The notes: a model not told the origin generated them from the sequence alone. Numbered from the stretch's first letter, positions 27,126 to 36,362 are shown. The stretch is 64,000 nt of DNA from Curtobacterium sp. MCLR17_036 (GCF_003234445.2 NZ_CP126269.1:1922001-1986000), one strand, 5' to 3'. A program made the numbers and translations.

Positions 27126-28292
27126 ATGCGGCACTTCGCGAACCTGGACGACCACGGCGCGCTGTTCCTGCGCGAACCCGAGGACGTCGGACGCGACAGC
27201 GATCCGGCCCTGCGTGCCGTCGCGCTCGGCGCGACGCTGTACGTGCCGGGCATCCGACCGGACCTGGTGCGCGACGTGCACCGGCAGACGGCGCTCGGTG
27301 CCGGGTCCCTGGTGCTCTGCCTCGAGGACTCCGTCGCCGACGACGATCTCCCGCTCGCCGAGCAGCAGGTCGAGCAGGCGCTCCGTCTGCTCGCCACCGA
27401 GGACGACCCGGCGGTGCTGCCGCAGCTCTTCCTGCGCGTCCGCAGCCCCGAGCACCTCGAGCGCCTCGTCGAGCGGTTCGGCGACCGCCCGCTCGACGCG
27501 CTGAGCGGCATCGTGCTGCCGAAGTTCGAGGCGACCGACGGCGCCGGGGAACGGTACTTCTCCGTCCTCGACCGGGTCAACGCCACCCGGAGCGGCGGCC
27601 GACGACTGCTCGTCATGCCGATCCTCGAGTCGCCGTCGATCATGCACCGCGAGACCCGGACCACGACGCTCGCCGGCATCCACGAACTGCTCGCCGCGCG
27701 ACGGGCCGACGTGCTGGCGGTGCGCATCGGCGCGACCGACCTGTCGAGCGTCTTCGGGCTCCGGCGTCCGTCCGACCTCACCGTGCACGACGTGCACGTC
27801 CTCGCCTCCGTCATCGGCGACGTCGTCAACACGCTCGGCCGGGCGAACGACGGGTTCGTCGTCGCGGGGCCCGTGTGGGAGCACTACCCGTCGTCCGACC
27901 GCGTGTTCAGGACCCAGCTGCGCACCACCCCGTTCCAGGAGGCCGGCGACCTGGCACTGCGCCGCCAGCTGCTGCTCGAGGGCTTCGACGGCCTGCTCCG
28001 CGAGGTCGCGCTCGACCGCGCGAACGGGCTCACCGGCAAGACGGTCATCCACCCGCGTCACGTGCCGCTCGTGCACGCGATGTCGGTGGTGACCGACGAG
28101 GAGTACTCGGACGCCTCCGACGTGCTCGCCCGGGAGTCGGGCGGGGTCGCCCCCTCGCGCTACGGCAACAAGATGAACGAGATGAAGCCGCACCACGCCT
28201 GGGCGGAGCGCACGATGCTGCGTGCCCGGGCGTTCGGCGTGTCCACCCCCGACGTGACCTACGTCGACCTGCTCGAGCGGAGCCTGCCGTGA
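27126..28292 (+). CDS. HpcH/HpaI aldolase / citrate lyase beta-like protein (Ter-associated)
   Basis: 388-residue CitE-like TIM barrel. LYVPGIRPDLV (near 38-48) and LVLCLEDSVADDD give the early strand and acidic site, LRVRS contains the conserved Arg, VLPKFE the substrate-site Lys/Glu, and VMPILESP the metal-binding Glu. TGKTVIHPRHV near the end is the closing CitE motif. It would cleave or form a C-C bond of an acyl or keto acid. It is longer than usual CitE (~290) by about 90 residues. It overlaps the next gene's GTG start by 4 bp. Families of this kind recur in Ter biosynthetic modules. Confidence 0.9.
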   Translation: MRHFANLDDHGALFLREPEDVGRDSDPALRAVALGATLYVPGIRPDLVRDVHRQTALGAGSLVLCLEDSVADDDLPLAEQQVEQALRLLATEDDPAVLPQLFLRVRSPEHLERLVERFGDRPLDALSGIVLPKFEATDGAGERYFSVLDRVNATRSGGRRLLVMPILESPSIMHRETRTTTLAGIHELLAARRADVLAVRIGATDLSSVFGLRRPSDLTVHDVHVLASVIGDVVNTLGRANDGFVVAGPVWEHYPSSDRVFRTQLRTTPFQEAGDLALRRQLLLEGFDGLLREVALDRANGLTGKTVIHPRHVPLVHAMSVVTDEEYSDASDVLARESGGVAPSRYGNKMNEMKPHHAWAERTMLRARAFGVSTPDVTYVDLLERSLP

Positions 28293-30922
28293 ACGTGCCC
28301 CTGCCGTCCCCCGCCGACCTGGGCCTGGCCGTCGTCGACGCCGACGGGCAGCAGGGCCCGACGGTACCGCTCGGCGACCTCGTGCGCCTGGCGCTGCGCC
28401 GCAACCCGAAGCGTGCGCACCTGCTCGTCTCGACCGTGCTCGCCAAGCACGTGCCGACCGTGCCGGCGATCGCGCTGCTCGCCGGCGAGGCGCTCGGCAC
28501 CCTCGTGGCGGACCTGCTCGACGCCCCCGCGCACCCGCGCTTCGACGACGCCGTCGTCGCACGGCTCGACGCGGTGCTCCGCGACCAGCGAGCGATCGCC
28601 GCGAGCACCGATCCCGACGACGCGGATGCCGACGTCGACGCGGACGCCGACCGCTCGTCCGGGCTGCACCGCGCGGCCACGACGCTCCGCACCGACCTCG
28701 CCGCGCAACGGACCAACCACCCGGACGTGCTCGTCCTCGGCTTCGCCGAGACCGCCACCGCCCTCGGCGCGCTCGTCGCCGAGACCCTCGGTTCCGCGTA
28801 CCTGCACTCCACCCGCCACGACCCGCCCGGCTCCGTGCCAGCCGCGGGGTTCTCCGAGGAGCACTCGCACGCCACCGCGCACCGGCTGCTGCCGGCGGAC
28901 GCCGACTGGCTGCCCCGGAACGGCACGGTCGTCCTCGTCGACGACGAGCTGAGCACCGGACGCACCGCCCGCGAGACCATCCGGGCCCTGCACGCCGTCG
29001 CCCCGCAGCGCCACTGGGTCGTCGCGAGCCTCGTCGACCTGCGGTCCGCGGCGGACACCGCCGCGACCGCGGCACTCGCCGACGAGCTCGGCGCCCGCGT
29101 CGACGTCGTCGCCCTCGGCCGGGGTCGGGTCGACCTGCCGGCCGACGTCCTGGACACCGCCGCGGCGCTCGTGGCCTCGGGTGCGAGCCGGCCAACGGAC
29201 GGTGCCCGCAGCGGGTCCGCGCCCGGGCTCCCGGAGCCGTCCCCGGTCCGCGTCGCCGCCCCGGCCACCACGGTGGACCGCCACGGCACCCCCGCGGCAC
29301 GGGTCCGTCAGCCGCGCACCGACGTCGAGGGCATCGCGGCCGACGTGCTCGCCCGGCTCGACCCGACCGCCAGGCGCGTGCTCGTGCTCGGCACCGAGGA
29401 GCACATGCACACGCCGCTCACGGTCGCCGACGCCCTGCGCCGGCAGAGCGGACGCGACGTCCGGTCCTCGACGACGACCCGCTCCCCCGTCGCGATCCTC
29501 GACGACCCGTCGTGGCCGATCCGCTCCGGCGTCCGGCACCGTTCCCACGACCGCACCGTCGACGGTCCGGGCGAGCGCTACGCCTACAACGTCCGCGGGT
29601 TCGACGCGATCGTCGTCCTGCCGGAGCCCGGCACGGACACCGCCGCACTCGAGGGCGACGACGGCCTGCTCGCCGCCCTCGGCGCGGTCGCCCCGCAGGT
29701 CGTCGTCGTCGACAGCCCGCTCGCCGGGGCCGCGGCACACACCGCACCGCGACCGCTCACCGGGCCGTCGTTCGGGTCCTACGAGCCCGACGACGTCACC
29801 TGGCTGCTGCAGGACCTGGCGGACGCCGAGCTCGAGGCCGACACCGCGTCGCGGGAGCGCGCGATCCAGCTCGAGGGCGCGAACTACGCGGAGTCGCTCC
29901 CGGTCGAGTACGTGCCGTCCGACGCCTACGAGGAGCTCTACCGCGACGCGCTCGACCGCTCGGCGGAACGCATCGCCGAGGCCGTCGGGGTCGTCACCGA
30001 ACTGGTGCTCCGGGACCGCCCTCGAGCCGTCCTCGTCTCGCTCGCCCGCGCCGGCACCCCGGTCGGCGTCCTCATGCGCCGCTGGGCCCTCGAACACCAC
30101 GGCGTCCTGCTGCCGCACTACACGGCGAGCATCGTCCGCGGAGTGGGCATCGACGAGACGGCCCTGCGCTGGCTCGCCGCCCACCACGACCCCGAGCAGG
30201 TCGTGTTCGTCGACGGCTGGACGGGCAAGGGCGCCATCACCCGGGAACTCACCGACGCACTCGACCGCTTCGCGGCGACGGACGGCGTCCGGTTCCGCAG
30301 CGACCTCGCCGTCCTCGCCGACCCGGCCGGCTGCACCCCGCTGCACGGCACCCGCGAGGACTACCTCGTGCCGTCCGCCTGCCTCAACTCGACCGTGTCC
30401 GGGCTCGTGTCCCGCACGGTGTTCAACCGCCGCTGGACGCCGGAGGGCACCCTGCACGGCGCGAAGCAGTACCGGGACCTCGCCGACCGCGACCGGTCCC
30501 GCTCGTACATCGCGACGATCGCAGAGCGGTTCCCCGACGTGACCGCCCGCGTGCAGGACACGATCGACCGCGAGCCGCCGACCGGCACCGCCCCGGAGCG
30601 CGCCGTCGACTGGCGGGGCATGCGCACCGTCGAGGCCGTCGGCGCTGAGTTCGGCATCGAGGACCTGCACCTCGTCAAGCCCGGCGTCGGCGAGACGACC
30701 CGCGTGCTGCTCCGCCGTGTGCCGTGGCAGGTGCTCGTCCGCGACCCGGACGACCCGGACGTCGCGCACGTCGTCGCCCTGTCACGGGAGCGCGGCGTCC
30801 CGGTGGTCGCACGCCCGGACCTGGCGTACAGCTGCGTCGGGCTCATCCACCCGCTGGGCAGCCGCGTCGTGGAGTCCGGCGACGCCACCACCGCCGACAG
30901 CCCCGCGGAGGCCCGCGCATGA
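28289..30922 (+). CDS. Ter-associated fusion: phosphoribosyltransferase-TRSP-StiP-type PRTase-PELOTA
   Basis: 877 residues in four recognisable parts. (1) A phosphoribosyltransferase domain, about 140-280, with the PRPP loop LVDDELSTGRT (216-226). (2) A TRSP domain, about 345-490, carrying its name motif TTRSP (396-400). (3) A StiP/PRTase-like domain, about 493-765, with PSFGSYEPDDVTWLL and a PRPP-loop-like FVDGWTGKGAI (640-650). (4) A PELOTA RNA-binding-type domain, about 774-858. Parts 1-2 and 3-4 correspond to two proteins often encoded separately. The predicted role is building a ribosylated, nucleoside-like metabolite linked to Ter stress signalling. The GTG overlaps the aldolase stop; the end overlaps the HAD start. 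The upstream open frame belongs to antisense/out-of-frame sequence. Confidence 0.85.
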   Translation: MNVPLPSPADLGLAVVDADGQQGPTVPLGDLVRLALRRNPKRAHLLVSTVLAKHVPTVPAIALLAGEALGTLVADLLDAPAHPRFDDAVVARLDAVLRDQRAIAASTDPDDADADVDADADRSSGLHRAATTLRTDLAAQRTNHPDVLVLGFAETATALGALVAETLGSAYLHSTRHDPPGSVPAAGFSEEHSHATAHRLLPADADWLPRNGTVVLVDDELSTGRTARETIRALHAVAPQRHWVVASLVDLRSAADTAATAALADELGARVDVVALGRGRVDLPADVLDTAAALVASGASRPTDGARSGSAPGLPEPSPVRVAAPATTVDRHGTPAARVRQPRTDVEGIAADVLARLDPTARRVLVLGTEEHMHTPLTVADALRRQSGRDVRSSTTTRSPVAILDDPSWPIRSGVRHRSHDRTVDGPGERYAYNVRGFDAIVVLPEPGTDTAALEGDDGLLAALGAVAPQVVVVDSPLAGAAAHTAPRPLTGPSFGSYEPDDVTWLLQDLADAELEADTASRERAIQLEGANYAESLPVEYVPSDAYEELYRDALDRSAERIAEAVGVVTELVLRDRPRAVLVSLARAGTPVGVLMRRWALEHHGVLLPHYTASIVRGVGIDETALRWLAAHHDPEQVVFVDGWTGKGAITRELTDALDRFAATDGVRFRSDLAVLADPAGCTPLHGTREDYLVPSACLNSTVSGLVSRTVFNRRWTPEGTLHGAKQYRDLADRDRSRSYIATIAERFPDVTARVQDTIDREPPTGTAPERAVDWRGMRTVEAVGAEFGIEDLHLVKPGVGETTRVLLRRVPWQVLVRDPDDPDVAHVVALSRERGVPVVARPDLAYSCVGLIHPLGSRVVESGDATTADSPAEARA

Positions 30923-31728
30923 CCGCGCTCGTCGGTTTCGACCTCGACCGCACCATCGTCTACTCGGCCGCCGCGCTGCTGCTCGACGGCCCGGACCACG
31001 AGGCCCCGTCGCTCGTCGTGGCCGAGGTGTACGACGGCGCCCCGCTGTCGTTCATGACCCGACAGGCCGAGGGCGCCCTCGCCGAGCTCGCCGCCCGGGC
31101 GACCGTCGTCCCGGTGACGACCCGCACCGTCGCGCAGTACCGCCGCATCCGGCTGCCGCTGCCGGTCGGCGGCTGGGCGGTCACCACGAACGGTGCCGTC
31201 GTGCTGCACGACGGCGTCCCCGACGAGGACTGGACGACGTCCCTGCGCGCCGAGATCGACGCCACGTCGGCCCCGCTCGCCGAGGCCGAGCGCGGGCTGC
31301 TCGCCGCGGTGCCCCCGGCGGCGCTGCTCCGGCACCACCGTGCCGAGGAGCTCTTCGCCTACGCGGTGGTCGAGCGTCGTGCGCTGCCCGACAGCGCGCT
31401 CGCGGAGCTCACCGCCGCGATGACCGCGATCGGGTGGACCGTCTCGCTGCAGGGCCGGAAGCTCTACGTCGTGCCGACCGCCGTCCGCAAGGAGCGTGCC
31501 CTCGCCGCCGTCGCCGAGCGCATCGGCGCCACCCGGACCGTCGCGGCCGGCGACTCGCTGCTCGACCAGGCGATGCTCGCGTGGGCGGACGTCGCGATCC
31601 GGCCGGCGCACGGCGAGCTCGACGCCGCCGGGTGGACCGCCCCGGGCCTGATCGTCACGGACGCCCGCGGGGTCCTGGCCGGCCAGGAGATCATCGACCG
31701 GGCACGCGCGGCCGTCGACGCCGCCTGA
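30919..31728 (+). CDS. HAD-family hydrolase (Ter-associated)
   Basis: 269-residue HAD phosphatase of the Cof-like/sucrose-phosphatase-like type. FDLDRT (7-12) carries the nucleophile and acid Asp, TTRT the second motif, VPTAVRKERAL the Lys, and AAGDSLLDQAM the metal-binding Asp. A cap domain occupies about 85-190. It starts inside the previous gene (ATGA overlap) and ends the Ter operon. It probably dephosphorylates the intermediate made by the upstream transferase fusion, matching the HAD member of published Ter modules. Confidence 0.88.
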   Translation: MTALVGFDLDRTIVYSAAALLLDGPDHEAPSLVVAEVYDGAPLSFMTRQAEGALAELAARATVVPVTTRTVAQYRRIRLPLPVGGWAVTTNGAVVLHDGVPDEDWTTSLRAEIDATSAPLAEAERGLLAAVPPAALLRHHRAEELFAYAVVERRALPDSALAELTAAMTAIGWTVSLQGRKLYVVPTAVRKERALAAVAERIGATRTVAAGDSLLDQAMLAWADVAIRPAHGELDAAGWTAPGLIVTDARGVLAGQEIIDRARAAVDAA

Positions 31729-31850
31729 CGGAGCAGGGTGGGCGCGGGGTCCGGCACACGGACCCGCGCCCACGCAGCTCACGAGTCCGGTCCCCACCGC
31801 GCCTCGCACACACAGCACGCGGATCCAGCTCCCACCGCCCCGCACACGCA

Positions 31851-31886
31851 GAACGGGCGGCCCTCCCGCAGGAGGACCGCCCGTTC
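31851..31886 (+). terminator. Terminator at the end of the Ter operon
   Basis: GAACGGGCGG (31851-31860) pairs with CCGCCCGTTC (31877-31886) around a 16-nt loop. It lies between the convergent HAD and rpmE2 genes and could serve both. Confidence 0.85.
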
Positions 31887-31903
31887 CGGCGTACCGGGGC
31901 TCC

Positions 31904-32152
31904 TTACTTGGAGAAGCCCTTGAAGCGCTGGTTGAACTTCTCGACGCGACCGGCCGAGTCGAGGATGCGCTGCTTGCCCGTGTAGAACGGGTGCGAAGCG
32001 GACGAGATCTCGACGTCGATCACCGGGTAGGTGGCACCGTCGAGCTCGATCGTCTTGTCGCTGTTCGCGGTGGAACGCGTCAGGAAGGTCTCACCGGAGG
32101 CCAGGTCGCGGAAGACGATGGCGCGGTACTCGGGGTGGGTGTCGGTCTTCAT
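31904..32152 (-). CDS. rpmE2: 50S ribosomal protein L31 type B
   Basis: 82-residue zinc-independent L31 paralogue; it has no cysteines, so it cannot hold the zinc of type [15 protein letters not shown] and [15 protein letters not shown] are diagnostic. The ATG is preceded by GAGGAA. Type B forms are usually used under zinc shortage under Zur control. I see no convincing Zur palindrome upstream, and this may simply be the organism's constitutive L31. Confidence 0.95.
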   Translation of the reverse strand: MKTDTHPEYRAIVFRDLASGETFLTRSTANSDKTIELDGATYPVIDVEISSASHPFYTGKQRILDSAGRVEKFNQRFKGFSK

Positions 32153-32257
32153 GGGGATTCCTCTGTAGCGGTCGTGAGCAATTGCGCGAACTGCGCGGGA
32201 AGTCATCGGCTTGCGCCAGCCGTCCACGTTACCAGAGAGACGGCCGGATCGGGAGCG

Positions 32258-33040
32258 CTACGCCGCGCGCGCCGTCCAGCGATCCGCGTCCTTCGTGACG
32301 GTCAGCGCGATGCCGAACGCCTCGGTGAGGGTCGCGTCGGTCAGGACGTCGTCGATCGGGCCGGCCGCCTGCACGTGGCCATCGGCGAGGACGAGCGCGT
32401 GCGTGAAGCCGGCGGGGATCTCCTCGACGTGGTGGGTGACGATCACGATCGCCGGCGAGTCCGAGCTCTGGGCGTAGCCGCCGAGGGTCCGGACGAGGCT
32501 CTCGCGGGCACCGAGGTCGAGCGAGGCGGCGGGCTCGTCGAGGAACAGGATCTCCGGGTCCGTCATCACCGCGCGGGCGATCTGGACGCGCTTCTGCTCA
32601 CCGTCGCTCAGCTCACCGAAGGTGCGGTCGGTGAAGGCGCCGAGGCCCCACTCGTCGAGCACGCGCTGGGCGCGACGGACGTCGAGCTCCTCGTACTCCT
32701 CGTTCCAGCGACCCGTCACCGAGTACGCCGCGGTGAGCACGACGTCGATGACCTTCTCGGTCACCGGGATGCGGCGGGCGAGCGCGGTCGACGCGAAGCC
32801 GATGCGGGGCCGGAGCTCGAACAGGTCGGCCCCGCCGAGCTCGGTGCCGAGCACCTCGACGTCGCCGGAGGTCGGGAACGTCTGCGCCCCGGCGACCTGC
32901 AGCAGCGTGGTCTTGCCGGCGCCGTTCGCGCCGAGCACGACCCAGCGTTCGTCGTCCTGCACCTCCCACGAGATCGTGTCGAGGATGGTGGCCCCGTTGC
33001 GGACCACGGAGACGTCTGACAAGCGCACGACCGAGGGCAT
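32258..33040 (-). CDS. ABC transporter ATP-binding protein
   Basis: 260-residue single nucleotide-binding domain. Walker A is GANGAGKTT (near 38-46), the signature LSDGEQKR is a variant of LSGGQ, and Walker B is ILFLDEPAASLD followed by the switch His in THHVEE. No permease gene is adjacent, so the partner is elsewhere or it acts alone, as in YlmA-type ATPases. It lies 9 bases after the glgA stop on the same strand. The substrate is unknown. Confidence 0.9.
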   Translation of the reverse strand: MPSVVRLSDVSVVRNGATILDTISWEVQDDERWVVLGANGAGKTTLLQVAGAQTFPTSGDVEVLGTELGGADLFELRPRIGFASTALARRIPVTEKVIDVVLTAAYSVTGRWNEEYEELDVRRAQRVLDEWGLGAFTDRTFGELSDGEQKRVQIARAVMTDPEILFLDEPAASLDLGARESLVRTLGGYAQSSDSPAIVIVTHHVEEIPAGFTHALVLADGHVQAAGPIDDVLTDATLTEAFGIALTVTKDADRWTARAA

Positions 33041-33049
33041 GCGACCAGC

Positions 33050-34249
33050 CTACGGGGTCCGGGCCAGCACCTCGTCGTAGACCTGCCGTGTCCTGGTGGC
33101 GATCGCGTCCCAGGTGAACTCGGTCTCGACGCGCAGGCGTCCGGCGCGGCCCATGAGCTTCGCCAGGCCCTCGTCGGCGAGCACCTCGGTGAGGGTCGCC
33201 GCCAGGTCCGCCACGAAGCGGTCGGGGTCGGTCGGGGTGCCCGTGCCGTCCTGGACCTGGTCGATCGGGACGATGCGGCCGGTCAGTCCGTCGGCGACGA
33301 CCTCGGGGATGCCCCCGGTACCGGTGCCGACGACGGGGATCCCGCAGGCCATCGCCTCGAGGTTCACGATGCCGAGCGGCTCGTACACCGACGGGCAGAC
33401 GAACACGGTGCCGGAGGACAGCACGTTCACGATCTCGCGGTGCTCGAGCATCCGGTCGATCCAGACGACGCCCTCGCGCTGCTCCCGCAGGCCCTCGACT
33501 AGGCCGGTGACCTCGGCCATGATCTCCGGGGTGTCCGGCGCGCCGGCGCACAGGACGATCTGCACCTCGGCGGGCAGGGACGCCACGGCGCGGAGCAGGT
33601 ACGGCAGCCCCTTCTGGCGGGTGATGCGCCCGACGAAGACGACGCTCGGCCGCGAGGGGTCGATGCCGAGGGCACGCACGGCGTCCTCGTCGACGGTCGG
33701 CTTCCACTCGTCGATGTCGATGCCGTTGTAGACGACGTGCACCTTGGCGGGGTCGATGGACGGGTAGGACCGCAGGATGTCCGCGCGCATCGCCTTGGAC
33801 ACGGCGATGACGCCGTCGGCCTGCTCGAACGCCTCGCGCTCCATCCAGCTCGACAGGCGGTAGCCGCCGCCGAGCTGCTCGGCCTTCCACGGACGCAGCG
33901 GCTCGAGGCTGTGGGCGGTGACGACGTGCGGGATGCCGTGCGTCAACTGCGCGATCCGGCCCGCGGCGTTCGCGTACCAGGTGTGCGAGTGCACGAGGTC
34001 GGCACCCTCGACGTCGGCCGCGATGGCGACGTCGGTGCCGAGTGCCTGCAGCGCACCGTTGGCCTGCTCGAGGCCGGCGGGGGTCCGGTAGGCCCAGACG
34101 TCGGCCTCGTCGCGGAACGCCCCGAAGGCGCGGACGCGCACCTCGGTGTCGGTCCCGGACCGCAGCGCCGAGGTCAGTTCGGCAACGTGGACACCTGCTC
34201 CGCCGTAGACCTCCGGCGGATACTCCCTGGTCAGTAGATCGACTCGCAC
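33050..34249 (-). CDS. glgA: Glycogen synthase / GT4 (actinobacterial GlgA type)
   Basis: 399-residue GT-B enzyme of the actinobacterial GlgA/GlgM branch. It opens with [15 protein letters not shown], the donor-site loop, has [10 protein letters not shown] in the linker, and carries the Glu motif [14 protein letters not shown] in the C-terminal half. In some actinobacteria this branch makes maltose-1-phosphate from ADP-glucose rather than elongating glycogen directly, so the exact product is open. It starts with GTG and faces glgC divergently across only 47 bp, so both use one promoter region. Confidence 0.9.
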   Translation of the reverse strand: MRVDLLTREYPPEVYGGAGVHVAELTSALRSGTDTEVRVRAFGAFRDEADVWAYRTPAGLEQANGALQALGTDVAIAADVEGADLVHSHTWYANAAGRIAQLTHGIPHVVTAHSLEPLRPWKAEQLGGGYRLSSWMEREAFEQADGVIAVSKAMRADILRSYPSIDPAKVHVVYNGIDIDEWKPTVDEDAVRALGIDPSRPSVVFVGRITRQKGLPYLLRAVASLPAEVQIVLCAGAPDTPEIMAEVTGLVEGLREQREGVVWIDRMLEHREIVNVLSSGTVFVCPSVYEPLGIVNLEAMACGIPVVGTGTGGIPEVVADGLTGRIVPIDQVQDGTGTPTDPDRFVADLAATLTEVLADEGLAKLMGRAGRLRVETEFTWDAIATRTRQVYDEVLARTP

Positions 34250-34296
34250 CGGTTCAACGTAACGGGTTCCCAGTGCTGACGCCTACTGTGAGCGTC

Positions 34297-35538
34297 ATGG
34301 CACCAAAGAAGGTATTCGGCATCGTGCTCGCCGGAGGCGAGGGAAAGCGGCTCATGCCGCTCACGGCCGACCGCGCGAAACCCGCTGTCCCGTTCGGCGG
34401 GAACTTCCGGCTCATCGACTTCGCGCTCTCGAACCTGGTGAACTCCGGTCTGCAGAAGATCGTCGTCCTCACCCAGTACAAGTCCCACAGTCTCGACCGG
34501 CACGTCGCCGAGACCTGGCGCATGGAGGGCCTGCTCGGCTCGTACGTCGCCTCGGTCCCCGCGCAGCAGCGCCTCGGCAAGCGCTGGTTCGCCGGCTCGG
34601 CCGACGCGATCCTGCAGTCGCTCAACCTGCTGCGCGACGAGCGTCCCGACATCGTGGTGGTCGTCGGCGCCGACCACGTGTACCGGATGGACTTCGACCA
34701 GATGGTCCAGGCGCACATCGAGTCCGGCCGCAGTGCCACGGTCGCCGCGATCCGCCAGCCCATCGGTCTCGCCGACCAGTTCGGCGTCATCCAGGTCGAC
34801 CCCGACGACCCGACGAAGATCGACGCGTTCCTCGAGAAGCCGAAGGACGCGGTCGGCCTGGCCGACTCCCCCGGCGAGGTCCTCGCGTCGATGGGCAACT
34901 ACGTGTTCAACGCCGACGCCCTCGTCGACGCCGTCCTGCGCGACGGCCAGGTCGAGTCCTCGGCCCACGACATGGGCGGCGACATCGTCCCGGACTTCGT
35001 GGCCCGCGGCGACGCCGGCGTGTACGACCTGCAGCGCAACGACGTCCCCGGCTCCACCGACCGCGACAAGTACTACTGGCGCGACGTGGGGACGATCGAC
35101 TCGTTCTTCGACGCGCACATGGACCTCATCGCGCCGGTGCCGGTCTTCAACCTGTACAACCAGGACTGGCCGATCTTCAACCAGCAGACGAACCTGCCCC
35201 CGGCGAAGTTCGTCCGTGACGCGAACGGCAACACCGGCTCCACGGTCGACTCGCTCGTGTCGCTCGGTTGCCTGGTGTCCGGCGCGCAGGTCGAGCGCAG
35301 CATGATCGGCCCCTGGTGCGGCATCGACTCGGGTGCGAAGGTGCTCGACTCGATCGTGTTCGAGCGCGCCACCATCGGCGCCGGGGCGGTCGTGCACCGC
35401 GCCATCCTCGACAAGGACGTCGTCCTCGCACCGGGCGCCCAGGTGGGGGTCGACCGCGAAACCGACGAGGCGCGCGGCTTCACCGTGACCGAGTCGGGGA
35501 TCACCGTGGTGGGCAAGGGCGTCCGCGTCGAGGCCTGA
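34297..35538 (+). CDS. glgC: Glucose-1-phosphate adenylyltransferase
   Basis: 413 residues making ADP-glucose for glycogen or maltose-1-phosphate. [13 protein letters not shown] (9-21) binds the nucleotide, [10 protein letters not shown] carries the key Lys, and [10 protein letters not shown] and GADHVYRMD follow. A left-handed beta-helix C-terminal domain ([18 protein letters not shown] onward) is present. An in-frame GTG three codons earlier is possible. The last 27 bases of coding sequence before the final codons are repeated 62 bp downstream. A terminator hairpin follows at 35640-35680. Confidence 0.95.
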   Translation: MAPKKVFGIVLAGGEGKRLMPLTADRAKPAVPFGGNFRLIDFALSNLVNSGLQKIVVLTQYKSHSLDRHVAETWRMEGLLGSYVASVPAQQRLGKRWFAGSADAILQSLNLLRDERPDIVVVVGADHVYRMDFDQMVQAHIESGRSATVAAIRQPIGLADQFGVIQVDPDDPTKIDAFLEKPKDAVGLADSPGEVLASMGNYVFNADALVDAVLRDGQVESSAHDMGGDIVPDFVARGDAGVYDLQRNDVPGSTDRDKYYWRDVGTIDSFFDAHMDLIAPVPVFNLYNQDWPIFNQQTNLPPAKFVRDANGNTGSTVDSLVSLGCLVSGAQVERSMIGPWCGIDSGAKVLDSIVFERATIGAGAVVHRAILDKDVVLAPGAQVGVDRETDEARGFTVTESGITVVGKGVRVEA

Positions 35539-35596
35539 GCGAGGCGCCGAGTCCGGACTGCACCCGTCTGGTGGGCAAGGGCGTCCGCGTCGAGGC
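35508..35596 (+). repeat. Direct 27-bp duplication of the glgC 3' end
   Basis: Bases 35508-35534 (inside glgC) recur exactly at 35570-35596 after the stop. The original is followed by CTGAGC and the copy by GTAGCG, so the copy would end in TAG instead of TGA. Thirty-five unrelated bases separate the copies. Confidence 0.93.
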
Positions 35597-35639
35597 GTAG
35601 CGTCGGCCGCTCACGTCAGCGGGTCCACCGGGAACGGAC

Positions 35640-35680
35640 AGGAGGCACGGCTCGCGTCACACGACGCAGCCGTGCCTCCT
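35640..35680 (+). terminator. glgC terminator
   Basis: AGGAGGCACGGCT (35640-35652) pairs exactly with AGCCGTGCCTCCT (35668-35680) around a 15-nt loop, with a further near-match ACAG/CTGT outside. It sits just before serB. Confidence 0.85.
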
Positions 35681-35700
35681 GCTGTCGGTACCGTTGGTGC

Positions 35701-36339
35701 GTGCCCCGCTTCCTCGTCGTCCTCGATGCCGATTCCACCCTCCTCGAGGACGAGGTCATCGAACTCCTCGCCGACAGCGCCGGGACCCGGCCACAGGTGG
35801 CGGCGATCACGGAGCGCGCCATGCGCGGGGAGCTCGACTTCGCCGAGAGCCTCCGGGAGCGTGTCGCGACCCTGGCGGGCCTCCCGACCGACGTCTTCCG
35901 ACGCGCACAGCAGGCGGTCCGTGTGACGCGGGGCGCCGACCAGCTCGTCCGCGGCGTGCACGCCGCGGGCGGGACCGTCGGGGTGGTGTCCGGCGGCTTC
36001 CACGAGGTCCTCGACCCGTTCGCCGAGCGGCTGGGGCTCGACCACTGCCGCGCGAACCGGCTCGGGGTCGCCGACGGCGTGCTCACCGGGCGCGTCCTCG
36101 GCGAGGTCGTCGACGCGCGCGCCAAGGCCGACGCCCTGCGGGAGTGGGCCGCGGTCGACGGGTTCGACGACGTCCGCACCGTCGCGGTCGGCGACGGGGC
36201 GAACGACCTCGAGATGATGCGGGTCGCCGCGCTCTCGGTGGCGTTCGACGCGAAGCCGCGCGTCCGCGAGCAGGCCGACGTCGCCGTGGTCGACCGCGAC
36301 CTGTCGACGGTGCTCGCGGCGCTCGGCCTGCGCGGCTGA
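35701..36339 (+). CDS. serB: Phosphoserine phosphatase
   Basis: 212-residue HAD enzyme that completes serine synthesis. DADSTLLEDE (9-18) carries the nucleophile and acid Asp and the SerB-specific Glu of the substrate pocket, GVVSGGFHEVLD the Ser motif, and GDGANDLEMM the metal site. There is no N-terminal ACT domain, unlike the longer SerB of many actinobacteria. It starts with GTG immediately after the glgC terminator and is convergent with fabG, 23 bases away. Confidence 0.92.
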   Translation: MPRFLVVLDADSTLLEDEVIELLADSAGTRPQVAAITERAMRGELDFAESLRERVATLAGLPTDVFRRAQQAVRVTRGADQLVRGVHAAGGTVGVVSGGFHEVLDPFAERLGLDHCRANRLGVADGVLTGRVLGEVVDARAKADALREWAAVDGFDDVRTVAVGDGANDLEMMRVAALSVAFDAKPRVREQADVAVVDRDLSTVLAALGLRG

Positions 36340-36362
36340 GGCGTCCCGGGGCCAGTGGCGGG

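Noticed and set aside
25787..28288. Upstream extension of the 877-residue PRTase fusion frame
   Set aside because: The extension overlaps four well-supported genes in another frame and is Arg/Thr/Ser-rich; the GTG at 28289 overlapping the aldolase stop is the natural start.
32153..32257. Zur box upstream of rpmE2
   Set aside because: I looked for an AT-rich palindrome such as those bound by Zur and found none in the GC-rich leader.
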